DNA of 40,252 bases from Chitinophagaceae bacterium (lineage in GTDB: Bacteria; Bacteroidota; Bacteroidia; Chitinophagales; Chitinophagaceae). Made by a program: the position numbers and the translations under genes. Location: the NCBI GenBank assembly GCA_947457465.1, contig CANGWB010000015.1, positions 1-40,252 of the forward strand. Reading direction: 5' to 3'. Below the pieces are notes generated by a model. The model ran no database searches. It was not told where the DNA came from and saw nothing but the letters and a program-made list of their open reading frames with translations. Shown here one piece after another: positions 8,362-19,900 of the stretch; the first letter of the stretch is position 1, and each line of letters begins with the position of its first letter.

Positions 8362-9171
8362 ATGATACTTTTCCCGCCCGCTAAGATCAACCTCGGGTTG
8401 CGCATTTTGCGAAAGCGGTCGGACGGCTACCACGATCTCGATACTTGTTTTTATGCTGTCGGATTGACCGATGTGCTGGAGATTCTGCCAGCTGCGGAAA
8501 TGTCGTTGAACGTCACCGGCATCGTTCCACCCGGAAATCCCGATGACAATCTATGTGTGAAGGCCTGGCATTTATTGAAGGCTGATTTCCCTTCACTTCC
8601 TACTGTATACATGCATTTACACAAGAACATCCCTACCGGAGCTGGATTGGGTGGTGGTAGTGCGGATGGAGCCTATGCGTTACGCGGACTGAATGAAAAA
8701 TTCAACTTGGGATTGTCACGCGAGCAACTGATCGAATACGCAGTACAGTTAGGAAGTGATTGTCCGTTTTTCATCCACGACACCCCTTGTATCGGATCGG
8801 GTCGTGGTGAGCTTTTGCAACCGATCGATCTGTCGCTAAAGTCATATCATATTTTACTGATCAATCCCGGTATTCATATTTCGACGAAAGAGGCGTTTGC
8901 GGGTACCACCCCGATAGAAGATCGCAAACCGATACGAGAGATCATCGCGCAGCCAATTGAATCTTGGCAAGAAGAACTAATGAATGATTTTGAGTCCTCG
9001 ATATTTCCGAACCACCCTGAAATCGCCCGCATCAAACAGCAACTGATCGACGCCGGTGCGGTGTATGCGAGTATGAGTGGAAGTGGGAGTACGGTGTATG
9101 GGATTTTTAAGGGGGAGCCGGGGCGGTTGGAGTTTCCTGAGCACTATTTCATTTACTGGTGTAGAATGTAG
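8362..9171 (+). CDS. ispE: 4-diphosphocytidyl-2-C-methyl-D-erythritol kinase IspE
   Basis: A 269-residue GHMP kinase. It starts MILFPPAKINLGL, has DGYHDLDT, and the GHMP ATP loop PTGAGLGGGS at residues 91-100. The C-terminal motif SMSGSGSTVYGIF is also present. IspE phosphorylates CDP-methylerythritol in the MEP isoprenoid pathway. The start was chosen one base after the upstream stop. The last residues (YWCRM) and the TAG stop are encoded by the start of a GTAGAA-type repeat, suggesting that the native 3' end was changed by the repeat. Confidence 0.94.
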   Translation: MILFPPAKINLGLRILRKRSDGYHDLDTCFYAVGLTDVLEILPAAEMSLNVTGIVPPGNPDDNLCVKAWHLLKADFPSLPTVYMHLHKNIPTGAGLGGGSADGAYALRGLNEKFNLGLSREQLIEYAVQLGSDCPFFIHDTPCIGSGRGELLQPIDLSLKSYHILLINPGIHISTKEAFAGTTPIEDRKPIREIIAQPIESWQEELMNDFESSIFPNHPEIARIKQQLIDAGAVYASMSGSGSTVYGIFKGEPGRLEFPEHYFIYWCRM

Positions 9172-9208
9172 AACGAAGAAGGTTTAAACTTTCTACTTAA
9201 ATCGTAGA
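9160..9208. repeat. GTAGAA-type repeat overlapping the ispE stop
   Basis: The sequence gtagaatgtagaacgaagaagg is followed by tttaaactttctactt, so a purine arm meets a pyrimidine arm around a GTTTAAAC centre. The 19-base word agaaggtttaaactttcta (9177-9195) recurs exactly at 13604-13622. The first TAG pair of the element provides the ispE stop codon (9169-9171). Confidence 0.7.
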
Positions 9209-9300
9209 TTTACAACTGATGTTCAAGTTCACATATACGAACACGTCTGTGCTCCAGTCCAACCTGGACCTCCTGAATCACTAAGGGCCTTTGGTGTTTA

Positions 9301-9379
9301 GGGATGAGGGATTAGAGTTTAGATCACCCCCATCTCATCTCTCATCTCTCATCTCTCATCTCTCATCTTTCATTTCTCC
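9301..9379. repeat. Heptad repeat (CTCATCT)n upstream of rocD
   Basis: A short purine segment (gggatgagggattagag) is followed by at least five near-perfect tandem copies of the heptamer ctcatct, ending in tttcatttctcc. The array ends about 22 bases before the rocD ATG and would form a pyrimidine-rich 5' leader if transcribed. Being a 7-mer array it can slip and vary in copy number. Confidence 0.8.
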
Positions 9380-9401
9380 TCTGGGGAGCAATCTATTAGT
9401 C

Positions 9402-10607
9402 ATGAACACGCATCAATACATCGAACTCGAACATAAGTACAGTGCCCACAACTACCATCCACTCCCTGTTGTTCTATCGCGCGGGGAAGGTCCGTATGTA
9501 TGGGATGTGGAGGGCAAGCGCTACCTCGATTTTTTGAGTGGCTATTCGGCCGTAAATCAAGGGCATTGTCATCCGCGGTTGATCAATACGCTTGTTGAAC
9601 AAGCTGGTAAATTAACGTTGACCAGTCGAGCCTTTCACAGCGATAAGCTCGGTGAGTATGCTGAATTCATCACGAACTATTTCGGATACGATAAGGTACT
9701 GCCCATGAATACTGGCGTAGAGGCGGTGGAGACAGCCATCAAGATCACGCGCAAATGGGGCTATGAGGTGAAAGGTATCCCGGACGGGCAAGCGAAGATT
9801 GTGGTCTGTGAGCACAACTTTCACGGACGCACCTCTACCGTGGTATCCTTCTCTACCGACCCAACGGCTCGCGCACATTTTGGTCCGTACATGCCCGGAT
9901 TCATAACCATTCCTTACAATGATGTATCTGCCTTGGAGGCGGCCCTGGAAGATTCGAACGTGGCCGGGTTCTTGGTAGAACCCATACAGGGCGAAGCCGG
10001 TGTGGTGGTGCCTGATGAGGGGTATCTGTCCAAGTGTAAATCGCTTTGTGAAGAGAAGCGGGTGCTATTCATGGCCGATGAAATACAGACAGGTTTAGGG
10101 CGTACGGGTAAAATGCTGGCTTGTGATCATGAAGGGCTGCGACCCGATGTATTGATCTTAGGCAAGGCCTTGAGTGGCGGACTCCTGCCAATAAGTGCAG
10201 TGTTGACCGATAGTGAGGTGATGGACTGTATACATCCGGGTGAGCATGGCTCTACGTTTGGCGGAAATCCACTCGCTTGTGCCGTAGCGATGGAGGCCTT
10301 GAAAGTGATTCGAGAGGAAAAGTTAGCGGGAAATGCAGCGGAGTTGGGTGGATGGTTTCGGGAGCAGCTTAGGGCATTGGATCATCCAATGATCTCGCTG
10401 GTGCGTGGCAAGGGACTATTAAATGCAATAGTGATCAATGACCCGAATCCGGATGCAGCCTGGGATCTTTGTCTGCGCATGAAAAATAATGGCCTACTAG
10501 CCAAGCCCACGCATGGGGATAAGATACGGTTTGCACCGCCGTTGGTGATTACACAAACTCAGGTAGAGGATGCAATTGGAATAATCAATGGCAGTTTAGA
10601 AAGTTGA
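9402..10607 (+). CDS. rocD: Ornithine--oxo-acid aminotransferase
   Basis: A 401-residue class-III PLP aminotransferase of the usual length. Seen motifs are the N-terminal [33 protein letters not shown], the PLP-contacting [12 protein letters not shown] (Asp226), the Schiff-base lysine in LGKALSGG (Lys255), and the C-terminal [10 protein letters not shown]. The N-terminal block distinguishes ornithine aminotransferase from acetylornithine aminotransferase. It converts ornithine and 2-oxoglutarate to glutamate semialdehyde and glutamate, linking arginine and proline metabolism. The start is the ATG after the heptad array; an upstream in-frame start would translate the repeat and was rejected. 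The TGA stop lies within the first unit of the next inverted repeat. Confidence 0.95.
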   Translation: MNTHQYIELEHKYSAHNYHPLPVVLSRGEGPYVWDVEGKRYLDFLSGYSAVNQGHCHPRLINTLVEQAGKLTLTSRAFHSDKLGEYAEFITNYFGYDKVLPMNTGVEAVETAIKITRKWGYEVKGIPDGQAKIVVCEHNFHGRTSTVVSFSTDPTARAHFGPYMPGFITIPYNDVSALEAALEDSNVAGFLVEPIQGEAGVVVPDEGYLSKCKSLCEEKRVLFMADEIQTGLGRTGKMLACDHEGLRPDVLILGKALSGGLLPISAVLTDSEVMDCIHPGEHGSTFGGNPLACAVAMEALKVIREEKLAGNAAELGGWFREQLRALDHPMISLVRGKGLLNAIVINDPNPDAAWDLCLRMKNNGLLAKPTHGDKIRFAPPLVITQTQVEDAIGIINGSLES

Positions 10608-10670
10608 GGTAGTTGAGAGAGTTTAGGTAAGTGATAACTCAACCTCCTAGACTCTCTCAACCTTCTCAAC
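10603..10670. repeat. Inverted repeat between convergent rocD and T9SS gene
   Basis: The left arm (10603-10627, gttgaggtagttgagagag...) and the right arm (10646-10670) are reverse complements at about 21 of 25 positions with an 18-base loop. The left arm carries the rocD TGA stop. The hairpin sits at the 3' ends of two convergent genes and may act as a bidirectional terminator or mRNA 3'-end stabiliser, although no strong T run follows. Confidence 0.75.
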
Positions 10671-10674
10671 CTGT

Positions 10675-12616
10675 TTACTCCTTCACTACCTTAACCGACT
10701 TCTCTCCTACTGAGATCAGATACTGACCTTTTGCCAGATTACTGATATCGAACGGAATGCTGTTGTTACCGGCCAGTACATTGACTTGGCGGGTTTGAAG
10801 GACTCGCCCACCCAGATCGATCAGTCGGATGGTGACGGATTTATTATCCGGTGCATTGAGCAGAACGGTTACCTGTCCGCGTGACGGATTCGGATACACC
10901 GACGCGATCTCAAAGGCAGACGGTTTATCACCCTGGATCAGCAGGATGTTGCTAAGCGTGCTGCGACCGTCAATATCCATTTGTTTGAGTCGGTAGTATT
11001 GCTTGAGACCGTTTGGATTGGCGTCCGTGAAATTGTACTTCAGTTGTGTCTGACTATTTCCACCAACGGCCAAGCTGTTGACAAATCCGATGGGTTCATA
11101 GTTCTGTCCGTCGGTCGAACGCTGCACTTCGAATCCGCTATTGTTAAGCTCAGATGCAGTTACCCAACGAAGTTGGTTCCGGAATCCGTCTTTGTAGCCG
11201 GAGAATGAAAGCAAGGAGACCGGAAGGGGGGGGGACCACGGGTGTTCCTTGGACGGTTGAACTAGCAACACCGCTTCCGGCACTATTTACTGCTCGTAGC
11301 TGAATATCGTAAGTAGTGCCATTTGTCAAACCAGTAATTAGCAATGGACTAGTGGTTACTGCCGGACTTGGAGTAACCCAATCAGTTCCGCCGTTAATTG
11401 AATATTCATAGTTGGTGATGCTGGCACCCCCATTTGAGGAGGGAGCAGTAAACGCCACTGAGAGTTGATTGTTACCGGGTGTAATGCCGGTGATAGTGGG
11501 TGCTGCAGGTGTAGTTCTGGGTGTAGCCGTTGAACCCGCTGTTGCAACCGTACCATCTCCAATGGCATTAACTGCGCGTATCCTGACTGTATATGCCGTA
11601 CCGTTTGTAAGTCCAGTTATTACAATAGGAGAAGATGTACCTGAACGCGTTGTGTAATTAGTGCCATCTACCGACCATTTGTAATCTGTAATAGCAGAGC
11701 CTCCATCAGAACCTGCAGTAAATGCTACACTCAATTGGCCATCTCCGGGTGTAATGGTTCCGATGGTGGGGGCTGCAGGGACTGTGACAGTTTTTTTTAA
11801 ATAAACATTATCAAAAAAAGCAGTTTGGGTGCTACCTGTTGAACCCTGCCAGTAACCACCAACGTATCGCATGCCGGTAGCCGAGGTATATGTGCTGTTA
11901 ACCGCAGTGCCTTGAGAGGTAAGAGTGCCGCTAGTAGGATCAGTAAAGGATGAGCTCCCATCATTACGCAGGAAAAGCTCCCAAGTATTGTTACTCGGAA
12001 TATAGGTTACTCTGACGCTAATATAGTCAGCTCCAAAGTCTGCAAGGCTTGCTGTATTGCTTGTTATAATATTAGTGAGTGTACCTTGCAACCCGTTATT
12101 GAAGTGTGCCAATCGGATGGGGTCGGTAGTTCCGCTTTGACCAAGTACAACCGCATACCCACTGCCGGCTGTGGCTGCTGTTACATTTGTACTCGCAAGG
12201 ACAAAAGCAACACCATAAGAATTCAAACCAAATCCGGACGGATCAGTCCTGATTTGACGCATATTAAACTCCCAGGTAATGGTTCCTGTATTGCTCGAAA
12301 GTGTGGTATTCCAACCGGAGATGGTGTTTATATCTTGATAGCCAAATCCCCAGCCATCAGCATTGGATTGTATCGATGCATCATTTGTTATATCTAATCT
12401 ACCACCATCAATTTTAGCTCCCCAATCTGTTCCAGATCTAGAAATTACCCAGTTGGCATCGTTTCCGATTACTCCTGCGGCAGCGGTGTAAGTAGATCCC
12501 CTACTCGTTCCAAAGTTGTCACTAAAAAGTGTCGTCTGCCCCCATCCCACTTGCGTAAGCATCATCATTGCCAGTAACAACATCAAAGAACGAACGGAAC
12601 GTGTAATGTTGATCAT
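10675..12616 (-). pseudogene. T9SS-sorted fibronectin type III protein, frameshifted at a C9 run
   Basis: Two reading frames together make one protein. Frame 1 (12616 to about 11225) encodes a signal peptide (residues 1-26, ending QVGWGQ), a lectin/concanavalin-like beta region (about 28-275), and two fibronectin type III domains (about 280-367 and 369-460, each starting PAAPTI..ITPG..QLSVAFTA). Frame 2 begins at PPLPVSLLSFSGYKDG, the block that usually precedes the Bacteroidota sorting region, and ends with a T9SS type A tail (SVYPNPSRGQVTV...GQYLISVGEKSVKVVKE). The switch falls on nine consecutive C (coding strand, 11226-11234). With eight C the product would be one protein of 646 residues. 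It could be a true mutation, phase variation or a sequencing error. The product would be exported by Sec and attached or released at the cell surface by T9SS. Confidence 0.85.
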
Positions 12617-13215
12617 AAAATACAGTTGAGGTGGTGGAGGAGTTTGAAAGAGTTGAGAGGCTTTATTTTTCGGAGGTCGAAAGTCGTTTTTATCGATCGG
12701 TTAAATCTTAAGCCATTATTAAGTGATTCTTATCAAACCATTAACGTAGCTATCATAAGGAAGTTAGAGCGTAAACCCCTATAAAAAAACCAACAAAGTG
12801 GCATGTGGAAAACGTGGGGAGAAGGACAAGCAGTAGAAAGTAGAAGGTAGAAGTAAAAGAGCCAAAAAGATACAGGTCACAAACTAAATTGAGCATCAAT
12901 CACCTGCACGGATAAAAGATCGTAAAATGACCCCCCTTTGGGTGAGTACCCGCAGAAAATAACTACCAGGCGTTAGGGTTTTCAATGGCAGCCATATAAA
13001 TGGAATAAATGGAATCCCCCTTCGCATCATGTAGAATGATTGATGAGCTTGCGGAAGCCGCGGAATAAAAGGAGAAAATTATTAAAGTCAGGTTAACGGA
13101 TCACAAAGAGTCCGGGCATGGGGGGGCAGGCAGGGGAAGTTGATGAGATGAGGGATTGAGTCATAATATGCCTCATGCATTTTGACAACTCCCCAATATG
13201 CACTTCATTTGCCAA
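12617..13215. other. 600-base spacer: repeat arms and a gene relic
   Basis: No intact gene. It holds three purine-rich repeat segments (12637-12661 with gagtttgaaagagttgagagg; 12832-12855 with gtagaaagtagaaggtagaag; 13143-13161 with gatgagatgaggg) and a decayed T9SS tail on the minus strand (described separately). The stretch 12670-12830 is AT-rich and probably holds the promoter of the fibronectin-III protein, but no clear TAnnTTTG element was found. Confidence 0.6.
12896..13097 (-). pseudogene. Relic of a T9SS type A sorting domain
   Basis: Translating the minus strand gives, in one frame, VNLTLIIFSFYSAAS then SSSIILHDAKGDSIYS (13097 to about 12990). After a frame change around 12966-12990 it continues LKTLTPGSYFLRVLTQRGVI and ends LRSFIRAGD with a TGA at 12896-12898. 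Strand order and spacing resemble the roughly 80-residue C-terminal sorting domain (beta strand, hD..G...YS, L.PGSYFLRV, stop). There is no start and no upstream coding region. It looks like the surviving end of a deleted surface-protein gene on the same strand as the neighbouring T9SS gene. Confidence 0.5.
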
Positions 13216-13605
13216 ATGAAACGCTCTACACTCATCGCCCTACTATTTGGATCGCTAACGGCTATCACCTGTTTTTTACCGTGGATGAGTATCGAGTCCA
13301 AAGACCTGCTGATTACCGGTATGGATACCACGGGTACCAAGTTCGGCAAACCCGGACTCCTCCACCTGATCCTAGCCGGCATCTACACCATTTTTACGTT
13401 GGTGCCGAAAGCATGGGGACAACGAGCCAATCTCCTGGTCATTGCCGTCAACGCCGCCTGGTGTCTTCGTAATTTCTTGCTGCTGTCCGCCTGTTCCGGC
13501 GGTGAATGCCCCGTTCGTTTATACGGATTCTATCTGCTGCTCATTAGCTCCATCGGCATGATGGTGGCTACGCTGTTTACCAAGAAGGAAGAAGGTAGAA
13601 AGTAG
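13216..13605 (+). CDS. Small hypothetical membrane protein
   Basis: A 129-residue protein with four hydrophobic segments (about residues 4-25, 45-65, 72-95 and 100-123) and a polar loop with FLPWMSIESKDLLITGMDTTG between the first two. An ACSGGEC cysteine pair lies between segments three and four. No family is recognised. An ATG 18 bases upstream (giving MHFICQ) is an alternative start. The last residues GRK and the TAG stop are encoded by a GTAGAAAGTAG-type repeat, so its natural C-terminus may have been replaced. Confidence 0.65.
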   Translation: MKRSTLIALLFGSLTAITCFLPWMSIESKDLLITGMDTTGTKFGKPGLLHLILAGIYTIFTLVPKAWGQRANLLVIAVNAAWCLRNFLLLSACSGGECPVRLYGFYLLLISSIGMMVATLFTKKEEGRK

Positions 13606-13633
13606 AAGGTTTAAACTTTCTATGTTCTACTTT
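13591..13633. repeat. GTAGAA-type inverted repeat shared by two convergent gene ends
   Basis: gaaggtagaaagtagaaggtt is followed by taaactttctatgttctacttt. Purine and pyrimidine arms flank a GTTTAAAC centre. The left arm supplies the TAG stop of the forward membrane protein (13603-13605). The right arm supplies the TAG stop of the reverse permease (13627-13629). The central 19-mer is identical to that after ispE. Confidence 0.75.
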
Positions 13634-15030
13634 GAATTTCTCCTCCACTTATAAATGGGCACCCCCAGCAACGTGATCGCCAATCCCAACACCGAATTGA
13701 TCACAGGTTGTTTATTATCCAGATAATTGGATATGTCGCTGTACAGCGTGATGATCAGATACGCGAACGTAAAAACGATAAACGCTATCGTTACGAATGG
13801 ATGTCCCCAGATTTTATACGGACGAGTAACATTGGGTTCACGCCGACGCAACAAAAAGATCCCGATTGCTCCCATCCCATAAGCAACCCAAGTGATGAAC
13901 ACAAACATATTGGCCAGCATATCGAACGAGCCGGTCAAGATGAATAAGCTTGTCCAGATACCATGCAACCAAAGCGCATTGGCGGGTGTTCCATGCTTAT
14001 GATGATCGCGACCCGTTGCCGGAAAGAACACCTTATCCTTTCCCATTGCATAGGTGATACGCGCCGTTGCCATCACATTGCCATTGATCGCCCCGAAAGT
14101 ACACACAACGATCATCGCCGCCACTACCGCCTCAGAGGTATTGCCCAGTGCAACCCGGATGGCATCTGATGCCACCAACGGCGACCCGGCCATCGTATCG
14201 ACAGGCAACACATAGAGATAGGCCTGGTTCACGGCCACATAAACCACTACACACGCGAGCACACCCACCCATAAACTGCGAGGAATGTTTCGCTGCGGAT
14301 CGCGGATCTCACCTGCCATGGAGCTCACATTGATCCACCCATCGTACGCAAAGAATGCACCGGTGAGTGCCGCTACGATGCCGCTGATCAGTCCGGTCGA
14401 AGGCATTGTTCCTCCGGTATAGAAATTGGCGACAGATCCGCCACCCGAAAAAAAGATTCCGAATACCAACGCCGCGATCACAGCCAGTTTCAATGCCGTG
14501 GAAAGATCCTGAAAATAACTTCCGGCTTTTAAGCTACGTGTGTTCAGCCAGGTGAGAAATAGTACCAGAAAGATCGCGAGCGACTTCACCCCGAAATCCT
14601 TCAATGGATATAGATCGCCTATGAATGGGATATGCCATACAAATGCATTCACCTGCTCTGTTGAAAATCCGGGTAAATGCAAAAAATGATCGGCGTAGAA
14701 TGCACACACAAAAGCAATGGCGGCAATAGCGGCGGTGTTGATCACGGAAAAAGCAGCCCATCCATATAGAAAGGCTGGAAAGTCCCCGAACAGTTTTCGG
14801 AAGTACACATAGATGCCACCATTCTCCGGCATCATCGCCCCTAACTCAGCATACACCAGGGCACCGAACAAGGAAAAGATACCGGCGATCACCCACACGA
14901 TCGTCAGCCATAAAGGAGATCCCAGCTGTGCGGCCATGTCGGCCGGTTTCATGAATACCCCGGAACCGATCACGCTACCGATGACAAGCGCGACGGTGGA
15001 ACGATAACCTATCTTTTTAACGGGGGACAT
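13627..15030 (-). CDS. APC-family amino-acid permease
   Basis: A 467-residue integral membrane protein with about twelve hydrophobic helices. It opens with the APC signature VALVIGSVIGSGVFMKPADMA in helix 1 and has ELGAMMPENGGIYVYFRKLFG, FAYDGWINVSSMAGEIRDPQRNIPRSL and TARITYAMGKD, typical of the APC superfamily near LAT/SteT-like transporters. It probably imports or exchanges neutral amino acids; the substrate cannot be read from sequence. The ATG is directly preceded by a pyrimidine-rich heptad leader. It lies downstream of the ABC-F gene on the same strand. Its stop is in a repeat shared with the convergent gene. Confidence 0.88.
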   Translation of the reverse strand: MSPVKKIGYRSTVALVIGSVIGSGVFMKPADMAAQLGSPLWLTIVWVIAGIFSLFGALVYAELGAMMPENGGIYVYFRKLFGDFPAFLYGWAAFSVINTAAIAAIAFVCAFYADHFLHLPGFSTEQVNAFVWHIPFIGDLYPLKDFGVKSLAIFLVLFLTWLNTRSLKAGSYFQDLSTALKLAVIAALVFGIFFSGGGSVANFYTGGTMPSTGLISGIVAALTGAFFAYDGWINVSSMAGEIRDPQRNIPRSLWVGVLACVVVYVAVNQAYLYVLPVDTMAGSPLVASDAIRVALGNTSEAVVAAMIVVCTFGAINGNVMATARITYAMGKDKVFFPATGRDHHKHGTPANALWLHGIWTSLFILTGSFDMLANMFVFITWVAYGMGAIGIFLLRRREPNVTRPYKIWGHPFVTIAFIVFTFAYLIITLYSDISNYLDNKQPVINSVLGLAITLLGVPIYKWRRNSK

Positions 15031-16882
<1,852 letters not shown>

Positions 16883-16883
16883 T

Positions 16884-16917
16884 AAAAAAGCCCCCTCACT
16901 GAAGTGAAGAGGCTTTT
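16884..16917 (-). terminator. Rho-independent terminator of the metalloprotease gene
   Basis: On the minus strand AAAAGCCTCTTCAC pairs with GTGAGGGGGCTTTT across a TTCA loop and runs into TTTTTT. It starts about 20 bases after the metalloprotease stop codon. Confidence 0.85.
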
Positions 16918-16936
16918 AAAGCTAGGTTATGATCGA

Positions 16937-19900
16937 TTAACGGTAGACTACGATGCTGACGGCCTTGGTGGTCACCTTACCGTTCTCATCGTTCACCAAG
17001 TAAACCTGATAGGTACCGCTAGGTTGACCAGAGATGTCCATTGGAAGAACAGCACCGTAACGAACGCCGCTGAAGCTCTTCGTTTGGATCTGCTGACCGA
17101 GTGCATTGAACACGCGGACTTCAAGCTTAGTCACAATATCCGTACTAATACCAATGTTGAACTGGCCGTTATTCGGACTTGGATAAACAATGATGGCCGG
17201 GAACTTGTCGATCGTCAGTTGACGCTCAGCACACTGGTTCACCAGGATCGTACGGGTAGCGTTGGAGGTACAGCCTGCTACTGTTACAGAGTAGGTTACT
17301 GCTCTAGGACCAACACCAGCCACTGTGGGATTAAAATTACCGCCCGTAACACCTGTACCAGAGAAAGTTCCTCCTGCAGGAGTAGCCGAGAGAGCTACAG
17401 GCTGATCGGATTTACAAACTGTGGTCGGCGGGTTGAAGCTTACGATCGGGAACGGATTCACATTCAGTAAAGCAAGCGCTGAGTTTACTGTACCACATCC
17501 CGCAGAAACGAGCACACGGAATACATAGTTGTTCTGACCTACTAGTGTACCGGGAATGGTATAGGATGAAGCTGTAGCACCTGGAATACTTGTGTAGTTG
17601 ATTCCGTTGGTGCTGAACTGCCACTGATACGTAAGCGTACCAACTCCTGTTGAAGCTACTACTGAGAATGTAGCGTTTGCACCCTCACAGACCTGTACAG
17701 ATTGTGGTTGAGTTGTGATAGTTGGGAAGGTGTTCACGGTCAATGTTGCCGCGTTTGATGTACCAGGAGAACAGCTGGTGTTCGAAGCCACCATACGGAA
17801 CTGGTTTCCGTTCTGAGTACCCAATACACCGGTGATCGTCAGGGTTGTTGAGGTAGCACCGGAGTAAACACCCCCATTGCTGAGGTTTGTCCAGCTACCA
17901 CCGCCATTGGTACTGATCTGCCACTGGTAGGAAAGTCCGGAACCGGCAGCGCCAGATGTGAAGCTGATGTTGGTAGCCTCACAAACGGTCTGACTTACAG
18001 GCTGTGCGGAGATCGTGATGTTGGAAGAGACGGTCAGGGTAGCAGCAGAAGTAGTAGCACTTCCGCAAGTACCGGTCACTACGCAACGGAATTGATTGTT
18101 GTTCTGAGAAGTAGCTACAGCAGCAATGTTGTACGTTGATGCAGTTGCACCACCGATGGGGTTCCAGCTGGTACCACCATCCGTACTGAGTTGCCATTGG
18201 TAGGTCAGTCCGGCACCAACTGCAGCAGTCGTGAAGCTGGCGGCGCTACCAGAGCAGAGAGCCAAGCTTACAGGCTGTGTTGTGATAGCCGTAGTCGGAT
18301 TCACAGTTAAAGTTGCAGCGCTGGAGGTCGTGCTTCCGCACTGACCCGTTACGATGCAACGATATTGATTGTTATTGATGGCTGTTGCGCCAGTGATCGC
18401 ATATGTCGCAGCTGAGGCACCCGAGATATTGCTCCAGGAGGTTCCACCGTTCGTGCTCACTTGCCATTGGTAGGTACCGCTGGAAGTAACCGAGAAGGAT
18501 CCGGCCTGACCGATACAAACAGCCAGGTTAGCAGGCTGACCAGTGATGGCTGGTCCTGAACCTGCGTTGATCGTGAAGGTCAGGGTAGCTGTCTGGTTCG
18601 TAGCACCCGCTCCAGCACCTTGAACCGTAACGGTATAGGTACCAGCCGCAAGTGTGTTGGTTCCATTCAGCGTTACATCACTGGTACCGGTAGGCGTTAC
18701 AGGGTTTGTACCGAATGAAACGGTTGTACCAGCAGGTAATGTAGAAGTGTTTGAAAGTGTTACGGGGTTATTGTAACCACCGGCTGAGTTTACAGGCAGT
18801 GTCACAGTCATGCTAGCAGGCGCCGGACAAGCAGCGGTAGCAGCAGTAGTTGAACCGAAGATGAATCCGAACGGCGGCGGAATGATCGTAAAGTTGGCGT
18901 TATTAATATCAAAGAAGATATTACCAACGGCCTCCACCTTCACACGACAAGTGGTGCTAGGTGTGTTTGGTACTGTGATCACTTCTGATCCGTCATTTGG
19001 AGTACTTGCTACCAGCGTAGTGAATGTAGTTCCTCCGTCTGTGGAGACAGAGATCTTCACGTTTGCACAGTTGATAGGTGCACCAGTTGTACCATTTACA
19101 GACCAGCTAACTGTTTCAGTTGTACCGGCTGTCCAGGTCACTGCAGTATTCTGTGTAGTGATCAGGAATGGTCCAAGGCTGGATACCGTTACCAACATGT
19201 CATCAGACTTATTGTTACCGCCACCAACGCGGTTATCCTTCGCAATGAAACGGAAGTTCAGCGGACGGGCTACAGAAGGAAGCACCTCCCACTGGAAGTT
19301 ATTGGACCCGTTCAAGATATATTGCAGAGAAGGAAATGTACGCTCAGGGATACTGTACGAAAGATAAGTACGGAACATGGGCCCGTTCGTTGCAGTGGCT
19401 GAAGGTATGCTTGGGAAGGCGCCTGTACGCACGTCAATCTGCTCCCAGTTGTAGGTAAGTACATCAGTAGGGTTGGGATCGGAAGCCGTACCAGTTAATT
19501 TGAAAGGAGTAGAAATGGGGATGATGTAATCCAATCCCGCATCAACTGTTGGTGCCGTATTACCTGTTGTTGTCTGAACGGCGCAAGTAGCACCCGTACC
19601 GGTTTTGATATAGTTGGTCACCTGCTCGATACTCTTCACGGAGAAAAGTTCGATACTATGTGCGGCCACATCGGTGGAACCGGTGATACCGGCATAACCC
19701 ATGATGGTTACACCACTACCGGGCTCAACATTCACACCGGTACCTTCCAAGTTGAAGGAGAATGTATGGTTGGCACCGAACTGGTGTCCGATCTCGTGCG
19801 TCAAGTAGTCGATCACGAAAAACTCAAGGAGTGAAGGGTTGCTATAGACAGTCCAACCACGTCCCTTGGTAGTATTATTACAAACGCAACCGATACAACC

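Noticed and set aside
9219-9284. A 21-codon open frame (MFKFTYTNTSVLQ...) between ispE and rocD
   Set aside because: No family match, no promoter, very short, and it lies in a repeat-bearing spacer. It could be a small peptide or gene debris, but sequence alone does not support a gene.
9291-9401. N-terminal extension of rocD
   Set aside because: It translates the heptad array (SLISHLSS-like); the family N-terminus starts at [13 protein letters not shown].
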